IMG/VR virus record: IMGVR_UViG_3300046692_000088
Span: 1 to 38,662 of that record
Source of the DNA: a virus
Reading direction: 5' to 3' (one strand)
Length of the DNA: 38,662 bases
The translations under genes and the position numbers were made by a program. Below are positions 38,374-38,662 of the stretch, piece by piece; the stretch's first letter is position 1; every line of letters begins with the position of its first letter. Below the pieces are notes generated by a model. It did no database searches, was not told the DNA's origin, and saw only the letters and a list, made by a program, of their open reading frames with translations.

Positions 38374-38643
38374 TCAGCGGTTGTAGTAAGCGGCGTCCCA
38401 GGGAGAGGGTTCCGGCCGTAGCGCGTTCCACCCTTCGGGCGCTGGAACCAGGTCCCGACCCCAGGCAACCCGGCACTTGTAGAGCCAGGCTTCAGCCCCC
38501 TCGCGCATCTGCCATTCCAGCGGGAGCAAGTTGCCTTCGCCGTCCGGCAGGGTGCAGTAGCCGTACAGGTGTCGGTCGAGGATCCCCCACATGCGCTGAT
38601 CGGGGGTGGTGGTCACTACGTATCGCTGCGTGATTCCTGTCAT
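38374..38643 (-). CDS. Unknown 89-aa protein
   Basis: The ATG at 38643 opens the frame near the right edge; no clear SD is visible. The sequence is Trp/Tyr/Pro-rich (HLYGYCTLPDGEGNLLPLEW, EPSPWDAAYYNR). No known family is recognised. It precedes the integrase by 54 bp containing the 16-bp palindrome, so it may share its transcript or be a separate unit. Confidence 0.6.
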   Translation of the reverse strand: MTGITQRYVVTTTPDQRMWGILDRHLYGYCTLPDGEGNLLPLEWQMREGAEAWLYKCRVAWGRDLVPAPEGWNALRPEPSPWDAAYYNR

Positions 38644-38662
38644 GGAAGCAGCGTAACTAGCA

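Noticed and set aside
1-38662. CRISPR array or insertion sequence
   Set aside because: No regularly spaced repeats of CRISPR type and no transposase or IS-end inverted repeats; the repeats present are dispersed regulatory-type elements.

Overview
The window is almost certainly part of a temperate Streptomyces siphophage or prophage. It is GC-rich, and Shine-Dalgarno (SD) starts with frequent GTG/TTG codons are typical of actinobacteria. Its genes resemble those of phiC31-, R4- and SV1-type phages: a large serine integrase, a phiC31 gp3-like directionality factor, an HK97-type terminase, an SPP1-like portal, an amidase endolysin, and a replication and nucleotide-metabolism block. Every supported gene is on the minus strand, so genes read from right to left. 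The left edge cuts through a gene. No immunity repressor is visible, so the phage genome probably continues beyond the window.

Layout in transcription order: (a) 38.6-36.1 kb holds a small unknown gene, the serine integrase, an attP-like dyad, one copy of a 93-bp non-coding repeat and a small secreted protein. (b) 36.1-35.2 kb holds a degenerate tRNA-like gene, tRNA-Leu(UAG), an HNH endonuclease and a non-coding stretch with repeats that could be the packaging site. (c) 35.2-26.9 kb is packaging and head: TerS, TerL, portal, MuF protein, scaffold, major capsid protein and connector proteins. (d) 26.8-18.4 kb is tail: tube, gpG/gpGT with a -1 slippery site, a short tape measure, a 1274-aa minor tail protein and a beta-helix tail protein. 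(e) 18.3-17.1 kb is lysis. (f) 17.0-0 kb is early and DNA metabolism: dNMP kinase, RecB-like exonuclease, RDF, HNH, primase and helicase (frame broken in this sequence), DNA polymerase I, a sigma-like protein, a second HNH, class II ribonucleotide reductase, ThyX, a thioredoxin-like protein, dCMP deaminase and several small unknown genes.

Three layers of repeated non-coding DNA link these modules. First, a 22-bp palindrome (half-site CACCTACGA, A/T centre) occurs about ten times plus half-sites, at promoters or gene starts in both early and late regions. It behaves like a set of phage repressor operators similar to the CIRs of phiC31. Second, an 18-mer (minus strand CGGTAACCGACTCGACAG) occurs eight times at gene boundaries, mostly just after a stop codon and 28-40 nt before the next start. 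Third, a 93-bp AT-richer block is duplicated almost perfectly 22 kb apart, each copy directly upstream of an 18-mer.

Functionally, the early genes build a dNTP supply line (dCMP deaminase, ThyX, RNR, thioredoxin-like protein, dNMP kinase) for a phage-encoded primase-helicase and polymerase. The RDF and integrase handle excision and integration. The structural genes use CTA leucine codons much more than the polymerase gene does, which matches the phage tRNA-Leu(UAG).
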